Assembly (NCBI GenBank): GCA_946540735.1
Contig: CAMNIN010000010.1
Span: 1-64,000, forward strand
Reading direction: 5' to 3'
DNA length: 64,000 nt
From: an uncultured Prevotellaceae bacterium
Lineage (GTDB): Bacteria > Bacteroidota > Bacteroidia > Bacteroidales > Bacteroidaceae
Shown: positions 1 to 9,892 of the stretch, in pieces
How positions within the stretch are numbered: position 1 is the stretch's first letter
Layout: each line of letters opens with the position of its first letter
Notes under the pieces: model-generated
Databases searched by the model: none
Told to the model about the DNA's origin: nothing
The model's input: the letters and a program-made list of their open reading frames with translations, nothing else
Made by a program: the position numbers and the translations under genes

Positions 1-40
1 CAAATCCCGATGAACAACGACAAATCCCGATGGTCATAAG
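1..40. repeat. Fragment of the palindromic ATCCCGAT repeat family
   Basis: Two copies of CAAATCCCGATG lie within 40 bases. The same words end the palindromic repeats at 30.0, 31.6-32.3 and 53.7-54.0 kb, so this is probably the edge of another such array cut by the window start. Nothing else is recognised between here and the promoter at 177. Confidence 0.55.
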
Positions 41-176
41 AAGGGAAAGTGGAGTACTGAGTTGTTACTGACCGAAAGTTCAACTTAAGCGTGAATGGTT
101 GTTCTGTAGGAATTGATACCCGATAAGCGCATTTGAAAAAAAACACTTCCCATAGAATAGTGTGATAAATTTTTTC

Positions 177-184
177 TATATTTG
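177..184 (+). promoter_or_regulatory. Bacteroidota -7 box (TATATTTG) for the PL11 gene
   Basis: TATATTTG fits the TAnnTTTG consensus of the primary sigma factor of this phylum. It overlaps the TTG start used by the ORF track (182), so that start cannot be the translated one; the first ATG downstream is at 215. Confidence 0.6.
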
Positions 185-214
185 CACTTGCAATGTGCAA
201 ACTATTTGATAATC

Positions 215-3200
215 ATGCTAAACGTTTCGCCTTTTGCTTTGAGGTCGTCCCAGCGGATAGCCTCGGCAATTCTGCTCTTAGTGCTTTGTCTTCTTCCCGT
301 CAGTGCTCAACGGCTGCTTCAGCAGCTTGACCGTGGCGTAGTGGCAGTATATCGTTCCGGTGGCCGCAGCGTCACCTCGTCGGGCGGCACGGGCTACCTC
401 ATCTCTTGGCGTAAACTGGCACAGGAACCGGAAGGCACGACCTATAATGTCTACAAACGTTCATCAGGGGCTGCCGAATTTACGAAGATGAATGCCACAC
501 CCCTGAAAGTGACAAACTACAAGCCGTCGTCACTCTCGACGAATACCGAATATGCGGTCACCGCTGTCAGTCCCGACGGGGTTGAAGGCACGATGAGCAA
601 GCCTTTCTTGTATAAATCCCAGCCCTGGCCCAACGTTTGGATGAACATCGACTTCGACAACAACGTGATACATCGCGACGACTACCGCACGAAATTCTGC
701 TGGCCTATGGACACCGATGGCGACGGGGAGTATGATGCCTTGGTCGTCGACCGCCTCTTTATCGGCGGAGTGTCGGATACGGCGGAAGACTCGGAGAACA
801 CAGCCACCACCACCCACAAGATACAGGCATATACGTTCACGGGACAGCTGCTCTGGACCGTGGACATGGGACCGAATGTGAACATCTGTGGCGGCCAGAA
901 CGACATGGTCGTGGCATGGGACATCAACTGCGACGGACGCTGTGAGGTGATGGTGCGCAGCAGCGATGGCACCCGCTTCTGGGACAAGGAAAACAATACC
1001 TGGGGCAAATATGTCATGGGTAGCGACGTGCCTGACGTGGATGGCGACGGCATCGTGGACTACCGCACACAGACGGCGCGCAACCGGCCTTTCTACATCA
1101 GCGTCATCGACGGACTGACAGGAAAGGAGATTGCCGCCAGCGAGTTGAAATATGACGAGGTACATGACGGAAGCGATCATTACACACGCACCTCGCGCCC
1201 CAACTACATGAGCGACGGCTACTCCGCCATGGATGGCCATTTCGCCATTTGCTATCTCGACGGCATACATCCCTCACTGGTGATGGAATGCCTGGACCGC
1301 GACAATAATAAGACCCATCACAATTATGTGTTCACCTGGGACTATGACTGGAGCAGCGGCAGTCCGACCAACTGGCACCACTCTCATACCTGGAGCCGCA
1401 ACGACAAAACCCCTTGGCCTGCTGAGTTCCACCAGCTGCGCGTAGCTGATGTCGACGGCGACGGCACCGACGAGATGATTCAGGGTGGCTACTCGGTCAA
1501 CCCCCACACGGGATGGTTCGCCAGCCCCGGCATCGGCCACGGCGACCGCTTCGTTCTCTCCGACATCGACCCCGACCGTCCCGGACTGGAGGTCTATGCC
1601 ATCCAGCAGAGTTCGTTGCTCGGACAGATCCTTTACGATGCACACACCACTGAGCGCATCAAGGAGTGGTATCTGCCCAGCGTCTACGATGTGGGGCGCG
1701 GCACCTGTCTCGATATGGATGCCTCGCACAAAGGATACGAGATACTGAGCTATGTCGACGACTACGTTTACGACTGTAAGGGTGAGCGGACCGGACAGAC
1801 ACGCTCTGGATCGATGTTTGAGGGTTGCTGGTGGGACGGTGACCTGCTGCGCGAGTGGCTCAATTCACCCGGCGGCAGCGGATGGGGCACTAACCTGATG
1901 GTGTCGAAGGTCCTTGGCGACCGTCTGGCGGAGTTCTCGCAGGAGAGCAACTGGGCCACCCACGCCGCCACTGGCACACGCCCCGCCTTCATGGGCGACA
2001 TCATGGGCGACTGGCGTGAGGAGGTCATTCTTGCCAAGCAAAACGCTGAAAGCTGTACGGGCCTTGTGGGTTACACCACTGCCATGCCCACCAACTACAG
2101 CATCTATTGCCTTCAGCAAGACCCCCACTACCGGGGCGACTGCACCACGCGAGGCTACTACCAGCATCCCAACACCGGATTCTATCTTGGAAACGACATG
2201 CCGATGCCGCCTCTCCCTCCTGTGTTTCAGGCTGACCTGCGATGGAAGGGCGGATCGGCATCGAGGTTGGGCGAGGGGGTCAACCTTGACGACGGATTTA
2301 CCTCTTTTGATATGAAGAGTTCCACACCCTACGCCGACGGCAAGAGCATCCTCTTCGATATTTATGGCGACAACACCTCAAGGATCTGGGTCGACAAGCC
2401 TATGAACGCGCCGGTCGTCTACCTGATGCCTCCAGCAGGCCACGACTATGAAATCGTGAGCCAGCAACCGGGGGCTACGGATGGCGTCATCACCACAGGC
2501 AGCGGTTCTGTCATCAAGTCGATGCAGGGCAAGGCGTTTCTTGTCGGTCGGATGCGGCACACCGGCAAGACCATCATCAGCGAGGGAACGCTGCAGGTGA
2601 ACGGAGATATCGCAGGACCGGTGGAACTGCGTGCACGGGGCACCTTGAGCGGCAACGTCACCTTGAATGACACCCTCACCTTCGAGGGGGGCTTAAACCA
2701 TGAGGGATGCAGGCTGTTGCCTGGCGACGGCATGATGCCGGAGGGGACTATCCGCTCCAAGAAAAGCGTCACTATGCCTGGCAATGTCTATCTGGAAGTG
2801 GTGGCGTCAAGAATGGGCAACTCTCAGGGCTCATGGCCCGTATGCAGCACGCTCCAAGTGGAGGGTGACCTCACTTTCGTCGGCTCCAATACGATTACCG
2901 TGAACCTGAATGACAAGGATGAGGCTGAATACGTCATCGCTTCATGCACCGGCACGATGACCTGCGACCCGTCGAAACTGAAGACGCGTGGGCTGGAGGG
3001 CATCAACTACGACCTCATCGTGAAAGACAACAAACTCATGCTCGTCGTCAACGGCTCCCGAGCTCCACAGCAGGGGGTGCTGTGGTGTGGGTATGAAAGC
3101 AATCTCTGGGACTACAAGTCGCTCAATTTCGACTTCAATGGGTCTACGGCTTTCGTGGCCGGCGATGCCGTGGTGTTTAATCAACAGGGCTTGCAGAAGA

Positions 3201-4831
3201 ATATCACCGTCAACGAGATGATGGTTGCCGGAGGCGTCACCTTCGACTCGGGCACATATACCCTGTCTGGCGAAGGGGGCATCAGCGGGGAAGGTGACGT
3301 CGTCGTGAACCGTGACGCCAACGTGACGCTGAACATGAAATACAGCGACTATACTGGCAGGACCATCGTGAACGGCGGAACGCTTACTGTGCCCAACTTG
3401 TTTGACGGTGGAAACAAGAGCGCACTCGGTGCCGCTGCCGCAGACAAGGGATACCTGCAACTCAATGGCGGTACTTTGGTGCTGAGCAAAGAGAATATGG
3501 GCACCGACCGCCAGGTCACCCTGACCGACACTGCCACCATCAGAATCAGCCTGAGCAACAGCTCTCTCTCGCTGAAAGGGAATGTCAGCGGTAACGGGTA
3601 TCTCGTGAAAGATGGTGCCGGACAACTGAACCTCACTTACGGAGGTGTCAACAATTTCGCAGGCTTGATCGTGAAGAAGGGCGTGGTGGCGCAAGGTGCG
3701 TGGAATGCCACCTTCGGCCGTAGTGGATCTCCCATGCTGCTGGCTGGCGGCGAGGTGCATCAGATAGATGTGAACAGCACTTCTACCGTGCCCGTATTCA
3801 ATCATGTGGTCACAGTGGCAGAGGGCACGACCAACAAGATTGTCGGCTCTTCGCGCGGTAAACTCAACGGTAGCGTGAAAGGGAAGGGGGCTCTGACCAT
3901 CGTGTCTAAATATGTGCGCTGCGATATCGGCCTTGACTTCAAGGACTACGAAGGCACTCTGACGGCATCGGGCAGTCAGTGGCGACTGATGAGCAATGTC
4001 ACCGACATGTCGAAGGCTACTCTGAAGGTTGATGCCTCCACCAACATCGCCCACTATTCCGGAGGCAGCGGCAACCAACAGTCCGCCACCCTGAGAATCG
4101 GTGCCATCGAAGGCTCTGCCACCGATGGGGTGCTGGAAGGACAGACCACCTACCGCATCGGCTACCTCAACAAGGACATGACGTTCTCTGGACTTCTCAA
4201 AGGCACGTCCGTATTCAAGGAGGGGACCGGACGACTGACGCTGAAAAGCACTGGCAGCACGTCGCCTGTCACCGTCAATGGAGGTACACTGGAACTGAGC
4301 AACAACTCAACAGCAGCCATCACTACTGGAATGATTAACGTGAACTCTGCCGGCGTCATCACGGGCACAGCCACCGTGAAGAATCTCACGTTGAAGAAAG
4401 GGGCCACGACACGCTGCCAGTTGGATGCGTATGGCAACTCTTGCCTCACCGTGCAAGGCAATCTCAAGCACGACGGCGACACCATCCTTGTCGTCATTCC
4501 CACGACACGCCAATTGGAAGTGGGCAGCGAAATCGCCGTATATAAAGTCAACGGCTCACACACAGGCTCCTTCATCGTGAAAGTGGATGATGGCGGCGTG
4601 GGATACGAGTTCGACAGCTCGACGCTGCTTACCGACGGCAAACTGCGTGTCTCTTCCATAGCCAATCACATCGACGCCGTCATTGCCGACAACGACCTGG
4701 TGGATGTGTATACTGTCGGTGGCACTTGCCTCTTCACACGCAAACCCTATGCTGAAGCACGGGCATCGTTGCGTCGAGGCACGTATGTCGTCATCCACGG
4801 CAACTTGTCTCACAAGATCGTCATCAGATAA
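215..4831 (+). CDS. Secreted PL11 rhamnogalacturonan lyase with autotransporter-type repeat tail
   Basis: Probable polysaccharide lyase family 11 enzyme, which cleaves the rhamnose-galacturonate backbone of rhamnogalacturonan I by beta-elimination. After a signal peptide (about residues 1-32, ending PVSAQ) the N-terminus has the family opening LDRGVVAV...GYLISWR. The catalytic beta-propeller runs to about residue 670 and carries several calcium-binding acidic loops (DTDGDGEYD, DVDGDGIVD, DVDGDGTDE). Residues 700-1480 are strand-rich repeats such as GGTLTV and GGTLEL, like the autotransporter-associated beta-helix repeat. The last 45 residues (VDVYTVGG...GTYVVIHG...KIVIR) resemble a type IX secretion sorting domain. 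At 1538 aa it is more than twice the usual PL11 size. ATG 215 is chosen because the promoter overlaps the ORF-track start. GH97 follows on the same strand. Confidence 0.88.
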   Translation: MLNVSPFALRSSQRIASAILLLVLCLLPVSAQRLLQQLDRGVVAVYRSGGRSVTSSGGTGYLISWRKLAQEPEGTTYNVYKRSSGAAEFTKMNATPLKVTNYKPSSLSTNTEYAVTAVSPDGVEGTMSKPFLYKSQPWPNVWMNIDFDNNVIHRDDYRTKFCWPMDTDGDGEYDALVVDRLFIGGVSDTAEDSENTATTTHKIQAYTFTGQLLWTVDMGPNVNICGGQNDMVVAWDINCDGRCEVMVRSSDGTRFWDKENNTWGKYVMGSDVPDVDGDGIVDYRTQTARNRPFYISVIDGLTGKEIAASELKYDEVHDGSDHYTRTSRPNYMSDGYSAMDGHFAICYLDGIHPSLVMECLDRDNNKTHHNYVFTWDYDWSSGSPTNWHHSHTWSRNDKTPWPAEFHQLRVADVDGDGTDEMIQGGYSVNPHTGWFASPGIGHGDRFVLSDIDPDRPGLEVYAIQQSSLLGQILYDAHTTERIKEWYLPSVYDVGRGTCLDMDASHKGYEILSYVDDYVYDCKGERTGQTRSGSMFEGCWWDGDLLREWLNSPGGSGWGTNLMVSKVLGDRLAEFSQESNWATHAATGTRPAFMGDIMGDWREEVILAKQNAESCTGLVGYTTAMPTNYSIYCLQQDPHYRGDCTTRGYYQHPNTGFYLGNDMPMPPLPPVFQADLRWKGGSASRLGEGVNLDDGFTSFDMKSSTPYADGKSILFDIYGDNTSRIWVDKPMNAPVVYLMPPAGHDYEIVSQQPGATDGVITTGSGSVIKSMQGKAFLVGRMRHTGKTIISEGTLQVNGDIAGPVELRARGTLSGNVTLNDTLTFEGGLNHEGCRLLPGDGMMPEGTIRSKKSVTMPGNVYLEVVASRMGNSQGSWPVCSTLQVEGDLTFVGSNTITVNLNDKDEAEYVIASCTGTMTCDPSKLKTRGLEGINYDLIVKDNKLMLVVNGSRAPQQGVLWCGYESNLWDYKSLNFDFNGSTAFVAGDAVVFNQQGLQKNITVNEMMVAGGVTFDSGTYTLSGEGGISGEGDVVVNRDANVTLNMKYSDYTGRTIVNGGTLTVPNLFDGGNKSALGAAAADKGYLQLNGGTLVLSKENMGTDRQVTLTDTATIRISLSNSSLSLKGNVSGNGYLVKDGAGQLNLTYGGVNNFAGLIVKKGVVAQGAWNATFGRSGSPMLLAGGEVHQIDVNSTSTVPVFNHVVTVAEGTTNKIVGSSRGKLNGSVKGKGALTIVSKYVRCDIGLDFKDYEGTLTASGSQWRLMSNVTDMSKATLKVDASTNIAHYSGGSGNQQSATLRIGAIEGSATDGVLEGQTTYRIGYLNKDMTFSGLLKGTSVFKEGTGRLTLKSTGSTSPVTVNGGTLELSNNSTAAITTGMINVNSAGVITGTATVKNLTLKKGATTRCQLDAYGNSCLTVQGNLKHDGDTILVVIPTTRQLEVGSEIAVYKVNGSHTGSFIVKVDDGGVGYEFDSSTLLTDGKLRVSSIANHIDAVIADNDLVDVYTVGGTCLFTRKPYAEARASLRRGTYVVIHGNLSHKIVIR

Positions 4832-4981
4832 GACTCGGAACCTTTCTATACGGGGGATATTTCGCCCTTACGTCGAGGGTTTCAACACATCGATGAACGA
4901 CGTGTGGTCGAGTCGGGCCTGCTTAGCTCTCGGAAATGGAAATAAAAGCAAGCTTTTCTTTCTCATTTCCCTCGTTTTTCG

Positions 4982-5018
4982 TAACTTTGCCTCTGCGAGG
5001 CGAAGTTACTCCGCCTCG
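4982..5018 (+). promoter_or_regulatory. Promoter -7 box plus leader hairpin before GH97
   Basis: TAACTTTG (4982-4989) is followed at once by a hairpin with a perfect 7-bp stem, CGAGGCG (4996-5002) and CGCCTCG (5012-5018), with loop AAGTTACTC. A near-identical sequence, TAACTTTGCCTCTGTGAG, occurs on the minus strand upstream of the BspA-like gene near 11.6 kb. There is no T-run after the hairpin, so it is not a terminator. The gap from 4832 to 5090 otherwise looks empty. Confidence 0.55.
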
Positions 5019-5090
5019 GGATGAAAAAGTTTCCATGATACCACTGAAAAACAATGGGTCGATAAAATTCTAAAACCAATAAGTAATCCT

Positions 5091-7052
5091 ATGATGAAGA
5101 GAAAAATGGTATGGGTCCTCCTGACAATGGTTCTGGGTGGACTTTCCTCAGTCGATGCTGCCGAGCAGCGTTTCACCAGTCCTGACGGCAAGATCAGTGT
5201 CGTAGTGAATGATAATGACGGAAGACCGCAGTACCAGGTGGCGCTGGACGGGACTTCCTTCGTGGAGGCTTCGCCGCTGGGCGTGAAACTCAACTGCATC
5301 GACCTCACCGAGGGGCTGACCCTGAAAAACGGTGACGTGACGACTGTCAGGGATGCGTATCAGCTCAAGACCATCAAGCAAAGCCACGTCAGCTATGAGG
5401 CTACCGAGGCGGTGTGCCAGTTTGAGAAGAACGGACGCCGGGTGATGGATGTCATCTTCCGCGTCAGCAACCGCGACGTGGCCTACAGCTATCATATCTA
5501 TCCCGTGCGGAACACGTTCGCTGCCGTCATCCAGGAAGAGCGCAGCGGTTTTGTCCTCCCCGAAGGCTCCACCACTTTCCTCTGTCCGCAGTCGAAACCC
5601 ATGACGGGATTCGCCCGAACGGCACCCAGCTACGAGACATCCTATTCGCTCGACGAGGCGGTGGGTAAGAACGGGTGGGGAGAGGGATACACGTTCCCTT
5701 GCCTGTTCAAGGTGAATCAAGGCCGGGGGGGATGGGTCCTCATCAGCGAGACGGGCAACGACGGCTCCTACGTGGGATGCCGGCTGCTCAATGAGCGCGA
5801 CAACCGCTACTGCATCGGTTTCCCGCAGGAGGGGGAGATGAACGGATTCGGCTCCTCGTCGGTCTCCGTAAGCCTGCCTTTCCAGACACCGTGGCGCACG
5901 ATCACTGTCGGCGAGACCCTGGCTCCGGTCGTGGAGACGACTGTCGCCACCGACCTCGTCAAACCCAAATACAAGGCTTCGCGTGAGTATACCTACGGCA
6001 AGGGGTCGTGGTCGTGGATCATCGGCATGGATGGCAGCTGCAATTTCGAGGAGCAGAAGCGCTACATCGATTTCTCCGCCGCCATGGGCTACCGCTCCGT
6101 GCTCGTCGATGCCTTGTGGGACCAGCAAATCGGGTATGAGAAGATGGCCGAACTGGCCCGCTATGGCCGTGAGAAGGGCGTGGGACTCTTCCTGTGGTAC
6201 AACTCCAACGGATCGTGGAACGACGCTCCGCAGAGTCCCCGGGGGAAGATGGACAAGTCGGGGGTAAGACGACAGGAGATGCGGTGGATGCAGCAACAGG
6301 GCATTCTGGGCATCAAGGTCGACTTCTTCGGCAGCGACAAACAGCAGATGATGCAGCTCTATGAGGATATCCTCACCGATGCCAATGACTTCGGACTTCA
6401 GGTCATCTTCCACGGATGCACCCTCCCGCGCGGTTGGGAGCGGATGTTCCCCAATTACGTGGCTTCCGAGGCCGTCCTGGCCAGCGAGAACCTGCATTTC
6501 GGACAGGGCGCCTGCGATGCGGAGGCTCGGAATGCCTGTATCCATCCGCTCGTGAGAAATACCGTGGGGTCGATGGATTTCGGCGGTTCGGCACTCAACA
6601 AGCGTTACAATGCCGACAACAAGTCGGGCACCATCCGCCGCACGAGCGATGTCTTCGCGCTGGCTACGGCGGTGCTCTTCCAAAGCAGCGTGCAGCATTT
6701 CGCCCTGGCGCCCAACAACCTGACGGATGCCCCGGATTGGGCCATCGGGTTCATGAAGGACGTCCCCACCACATGGGATGAGGTGCGCTTCATCGACGGA
6801 TATCCGGGCCGGTATGTCTTGATGGCCCGCAGAAGCGGTGATAAATGGTATCTCGCCGGCATCAATGCAGAGTCGGCTCCGCTGAAGAAAACCATCGCAC
6901 TGCCCATGTTTGATGCCAAGGCTCCCTTGACGGTCTATCAGGATGACAAGACGCTCAATGGCAGCGTGAAGACGATCAGCCGCAATCACAAGCAGATCAC
7001 GGTGACCATCCCCGCAAACGGCGGCCTAGTGATCGTAGGCGACAAAATGTAG
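5091..7052 (+). CDS. GH97 family glycoside hydrolase (alpha-galactosidase/glucosidase type)
   Basis: Glycoside hydrolase family 97, an exo-acting alpha-glycosidase, probably periplasmic. A signal peptide (about 1-24) precedes an N-terminal beta-sandwich (FTSPDGKISV...) and a TIM barrel from about residue 295. Likely active-site segments are GIKVDFFGSDKQ, where the Asp matches the nucleophile of retaining members, and VASEAVLASEN, with a candidate acid/base Glu. The length of 653 aa is normal. The family contains both retaining alpha-galactosidases and inverting alpha-glucosidases; the Asp in KVDFF favours the retaining type, but I cannot fix the substrate. It lies about 260 bp after PL11 with its own promoter. 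The TAG stop is supplied by the first bases of the inverted-repeat element at 7049. Confidence 0.88.
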   Translation: MMKRKMVWVLLTMVLGGLSSVDAAEQRFTSPDGKISVVVNDNDGRPQYQVALDGTSFVEASPLGVKLNCIDLTEGLTLKNGDVTTVRDAYQLKTIKQSHVSYEATEAVCQFEKNGRRVMDVIFRVSNRDVAYSYHIYPVRNTFAAVIQEERSGFVLPEGSTTFLCPQSKPMTGFARTAPSYETSYSLDEAVGKNGWGEGYTFPCLFKVNQGRGGWVLISETGNDGSYVGCRLLNERDNRYCIGFPQEGEMNGFGSSSVSVSLPFQTPWRTITVGETLAPVVETTVATDLVKPKYKASREYTYGKGSWSWIIGMDGSCNFEEQKRYIDFSAAMGYRSVLVDALWDQQIGYEKMAELARYGREKGVGLFLWYNSNGSWNDAPQSPRGKMDKSGVRRQEMRWMQQQGILGIKVDFFGSDKQQMMQLYEDILTDANDFGLQVIFHGCTLPRGWERMFPNYVASEAVLASENLHFGQGACDAEARNACIHPLVRNTVGSMDFGGSALNKRYNADNKSGTIRRTSDVFALATAVLFQSSVQHFALAPNNLTDAPDWAIGFMKDVPTTWDEVRFIDGYPGRYVLMARRSGDKWYLAGINAESAPLKKTIALPMFDAKAPLTVYQDDKTLNGSVKTISRNHKQITVTIPANGGLVIVGDKM

Positions 7053-7134
7053 AGACGTCACAATGGGGCGTCTCCCATCCACATCCCGGCAACAAGAGCA
7101 ATTAAAAAGAGACGCCCCAATGTGACGTCTCTAC
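7049..7134. repeat. Full 86-bp inverted-repeat element (copy A of the GAGACGTCAC family)
   Basis: GTAGAGACGTCACAATGGGGCGTCTC at the left is matched by GAGACGCCCCAATGTGACGTCTCTAC at the right, about 25 bp inverted with one mismatch, around a unique centre. It sits exactly between two converging genes and overlaps the GH97 stop codon. Its centre (CCATCCACATCCC) matches copy C at 18.6 kb in reverse orientation, so A and C are two copies of one element. Confidence 0.85.
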
Positions 7135-7143
7135 AATTTTTTA

Positions 7144-9765
7144 TTATTTTACGGCCAGGGCCACCACCTTGTCGACGGCGGCTGAGAGACCATCGGGGTC
7201 CTTGCCGCCGGCCGAGGCGAAGTGTGGCTGCCCGCCACCGCCGCCCTTGATGAGCTTGGCGGCCTCGCGAACAAGCTGTCCGGCGTTCAGACCGTAGTCT
7301 TTCACCATGTCGTCGCTCAGCATCACATGGAGCATGGGCTTCCCGTCCTGTACCGTGCCGAGCACGCAGACGAGGCTCTCGGGGATCTCCTGGCGAATCT
7401 TGAATACCAGGTCCTTGGCCGAGGCAGGGTCGATGGGCAGCACGGCACGCACGATATGCACGCCATTGCGCTCCTCCTGCTTGTCGATGAGCTGACCCTT
7501 GAGGCGCTCTGCGGCCTGCACGCGGAATCCTTCGATCTGCTTCTTCATCGAGTCGTGCTCCATGACGTATTTCTCAAGCACGCCACGCAGGTCCTTGGCG
7601 TTGTTGAACATCTCGCGGATGGCGCTGAGCATGTCTTCCATGCCGTAGAAGAGATTCTCAAACTCCTTGCCGGTCTTGGCTTCCACACGGCGGATGCCGG
7701 CGGCCACACTGCTCTCGGCGATGATCTTGAAGAATCCGATGCGGCCGGTCGACTGGGCGTGGATGCCACCGCAGAACTCACAGCTCGGTCCGAAGCGCAC
7801 CACGCGCACCTTGTCGCCGTATTTCTCGCCGAAGAGGGCGATGGCTCCCATCTGCTTGGCTTCCTCGAGAGGCATGTTGCGGTGCTCGTCGAGGGGGATG
7901 TCCTGACGGATCATGTCGTTGACGATGCGCTCCACCTGACGGAGCTCCTCGCTGGTGACTTTCTGGAAATGGGAGAAGTCGAAGCGCAGCGTGTCGGGAC
8001 TCACAAACGAACCTTTCTGCTCCACGTGGTCGCCCAGCACTTGCTTCAGGGCGTAGTCGAGCAGGTGGGTGGCGGTGTGGTTGGCGGCGCAGGCGTCGCG
8101 CAGGTCGGTGTCGACGCAGGCCATGAAGTCGGCTTCGGGCTGCTTGGGCAGCGTCTTCACGATATGGATGCTCTGGTTGTTCTCTCGCTTGGTGTCGGTG
8201 ATCTCCACAGTCTCGTTCTCGCTCACGAGCACGCCACGGTCACCCACCTGGCCACCCATCTCGCCATAGAACGGGGTCTTGTCGAGCACCAACTCATAAT
8301 AGGTGTTCTTCTTCTGGGTCACCATGCGGTAGCGCAGGATATGGCACTCGTATTCGGTGTAGTCATAACCCACAAACTGCTGCTCGCCCTCGCGCAGCTC
8401 CACCCAGTCGGAGTTCTCCACGGCGGCGGCATTGCGTGCACGGGCTTTCTGCTTCTGCATCTCCTCGTCGAACACTTTCTCGTCGACCGAGAATCCGTTC
8501 TCGCGGCAGATGAGCTGGGTCAGGTCGAGGGGGAATCCGTAAGTGTCGAACAGGCGGAAGGCTTGACGGCCGTCGAGCACGGTCTGCTGCTGTTCCTTCA
8601 TCTTCTCCATCTCGCCGTTGAGCAGGCTGATGCCTTTGTCAAGCGTGCGGAGGAAGGCGTCTTCCTCTTCCTTCATCACACGGCTGATGAGCTGCTGCTG
8701 ACCGGGGAGTTCGGGATAGGAGGCTCCCATCTCTGCCACGAGGGTGGGGATGAGACGGTAGATGAAGGCTTCTTTCTGTCCCAGGAAGGTATAGGCGTAG
8801 CGCACGGCACGACGCAGGATGCGACGGATCACATAACCGGCCTTGGCATTGCCAGGCAACTGTCCGTCGGCGATGCTGAACGAGACGGCACGCAGGTGGT
8901 CGGCGATGACACGCATGGCCACATCGGTGTCCTCCGACTTGCCGTAGGTGAATCCTGAGAGATGCTCGATCTCGCGGATGATGGGCTGGAAGATGTCGGT
9001 GTCGTAGTTGGAGTGCTTGCCTTGGAGGGCGCGGACGAGCCGCTCAAAACCCATGCCGGTGTCGATGACGTTCATCGAGAGCTTCTCCAGACTGCCGTCG
9101 GCCTTGCGGTTGAACTGCATGAAGACGAGGTTCCAGATCTCGATCACCTGTGGGTCGTCCTTGTTGACCAGCTCACGGCCGGGCACTTGGGCTTTCTCCT
9201 CGGCGCTGCGGGAGTCGAGGTGTATCTCGGAGCAGGGACCGCACGGACCCGTGTCGCCCATCTCCCAGAAGTTGTCGTGCTTGTTGCCGTTGATGATATG
9301 GTCGGCGGGCACGTGCTTCATCCAGTAGCCGGCGGCTTCGTCGTCGCGGGACAGGCCTTCCTCGGCCGATCCCTCGAAGACGGTCACGTAGAGGTCGGCG
9401 GGATTCAGCTTCAGCACGTCGACGAGGTATTCCCATGCCCAGTCGATGGCTTCCTCCTTGAAATAGTCGCCGAAACTCCAGTTGCCGAGCATCTCGAACA
9501 TGGTGTGGTGGTAGGTGTCATGACCCACCTCTTCCAGGTCGTTGTGCTTGCCGCTCACACGGAGGCACTTCTGCGAGTCTGCACGGCGCCGTGGCTCGGG
9601 GTTGCGGGTGCCGAGGATGATATCTTTCCACTGGTTCATTCCGGCGTTGGTGAACATCAGGGTGGGGTCGTCTTTCACTACCATCGGTGCGGAGGCCACG
9701 ATGGCATGTCCTTTCGACTCGAAGAATTTCTTGAACGAGTCGCGGATTTCATTGGCTGTCATCAT
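7144..9765 (-). CDS. alaS: Alanyl-tRNA synthetase
   Basis: Charges tRNA-Ala in the cytoplasm. The 873-aa length is standard. The N-terminal class II catalytic core begins [16 protein letters not shown]. The editing domain carries the zinc-binding HxxxH ([12 protein letters not shown]) and CxxxH ([13 protein letters not shown]) pairs. The C-terminal part includes the glycine-rich [19 protein letters not shown] segment. All key motifs are intact. It is single-copy housekeeping, preceded by a good -7 box at 9851-9858, and its 3' end faces GH97 across the inverted-repeat element. The start could also be the second Met. Confidence 0.97.
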   Translation of the reverse strand: MMTANEIRDSFKKFFESKGHAIVASAPMVVKDDPTLMFTNAGMNQWKDIILGTRNPEPRRRADSQKCLRVSGKHNDLEEVGHDTYHHTMFEMLGNWSFGDYFKEEAIDWAWEYLVDVLKLNPADLYVTVFEGSAEEGLSRDDEAAGYWMKHVPADHIINGNKHDNFWEMGDTGPCGPCSEIHLDSRSAEEKAQVPGRELVNKDDPQVIEIWNLVFMQFNRKADGSLEKLSMNVIDTGMGFERLVRALQGKHSNYDTDIFQPIIREIEHLSGFTYGKSEDTDVAMRVIADHLRAVSFSIADGQLPGNAKAGYVIRRILRRAVRYAYTFLGQKEAFIYRLIPTLVAEMGASYPELPGQQQLISRVMKEEEDAFLRTLDKGISLLNGEMEKMKEQQQTVLDGRQAFRLFDTYGFPLDLTQLICRENGFSVDEKVFDEEMQKQKARARNAAAVENSDWVELREGEQQFVGYDYTEYECHILRYRMVTQKKNTYYELVLDKTPFYGEMGGQVGDRGVLVSENETVEITDTKRENNQSIHIVKTLPKQPEADFMACVDTDLRDACAANHTATHLLDYALKQVLGDHVEQKGSFVSPDTLRFDFSHFQKVTSEELRQVERIVNDMIRQDIPLDEHRNMPLEEAKQMGAIALFGEKYGDKVRVVRFGPSCEFCGGIHAQSTGRIGFFKIIAESSVAAGIRRVEAKTGKEFENLFYGMEDMLSAIREMFNNAKDLRGVLEKYVMEHDSMKKQIEGFRVQAAERLKGQLIDKQEERNGVHIVRAVLPIDPASAKDLVFKIRQEIPESLVCVLGTVQDGKPMLHVMLSDDMVKDYGLNAGQLVREAAKLIKGGGGGQPHFASAGGKDPDGLSAAVDKVVALAVK

Positions 9766-9850
9766 TTTCTTGTCTTGTTGCTTTATGATAAATCCTTGTT
9801 GTCTTGTCGTTTCGCATAGGCCGATAAGGGCCGTCTTCCGAATCCGGGTG

Positions 9851-9858
9851 CAAAATTA
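9851..9858 (-). promoter_or_regulatory. -7 box (TAATTTTG) for alaS
   Basis: The plus strand reads CAAAATTA, which is TAATTTTG on the minus strand, about 85 nt before the alaS start, between alaS and the end of the BspA-like gene. Confidence 0.5.
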
Positions 9859-9892
9859 GGCAAAAAAAACAAGATTCACTCATCCTCAGCGT

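Noticed and set aside
5148-6989. 613-aa minus-strand ORF opposite GH97
   Set aside because: Antisense shadow of a well-supported GH97 gene; no family pattern of its own.
7222-8958. Long plus-strand ORF (578 aa) opposite alaS
   Set aside because: It is a mirror-frame shadow of alaS. The His/Val/Leu/Glu-rich composition is typical of antisense frames in GC-rich coding DNA.
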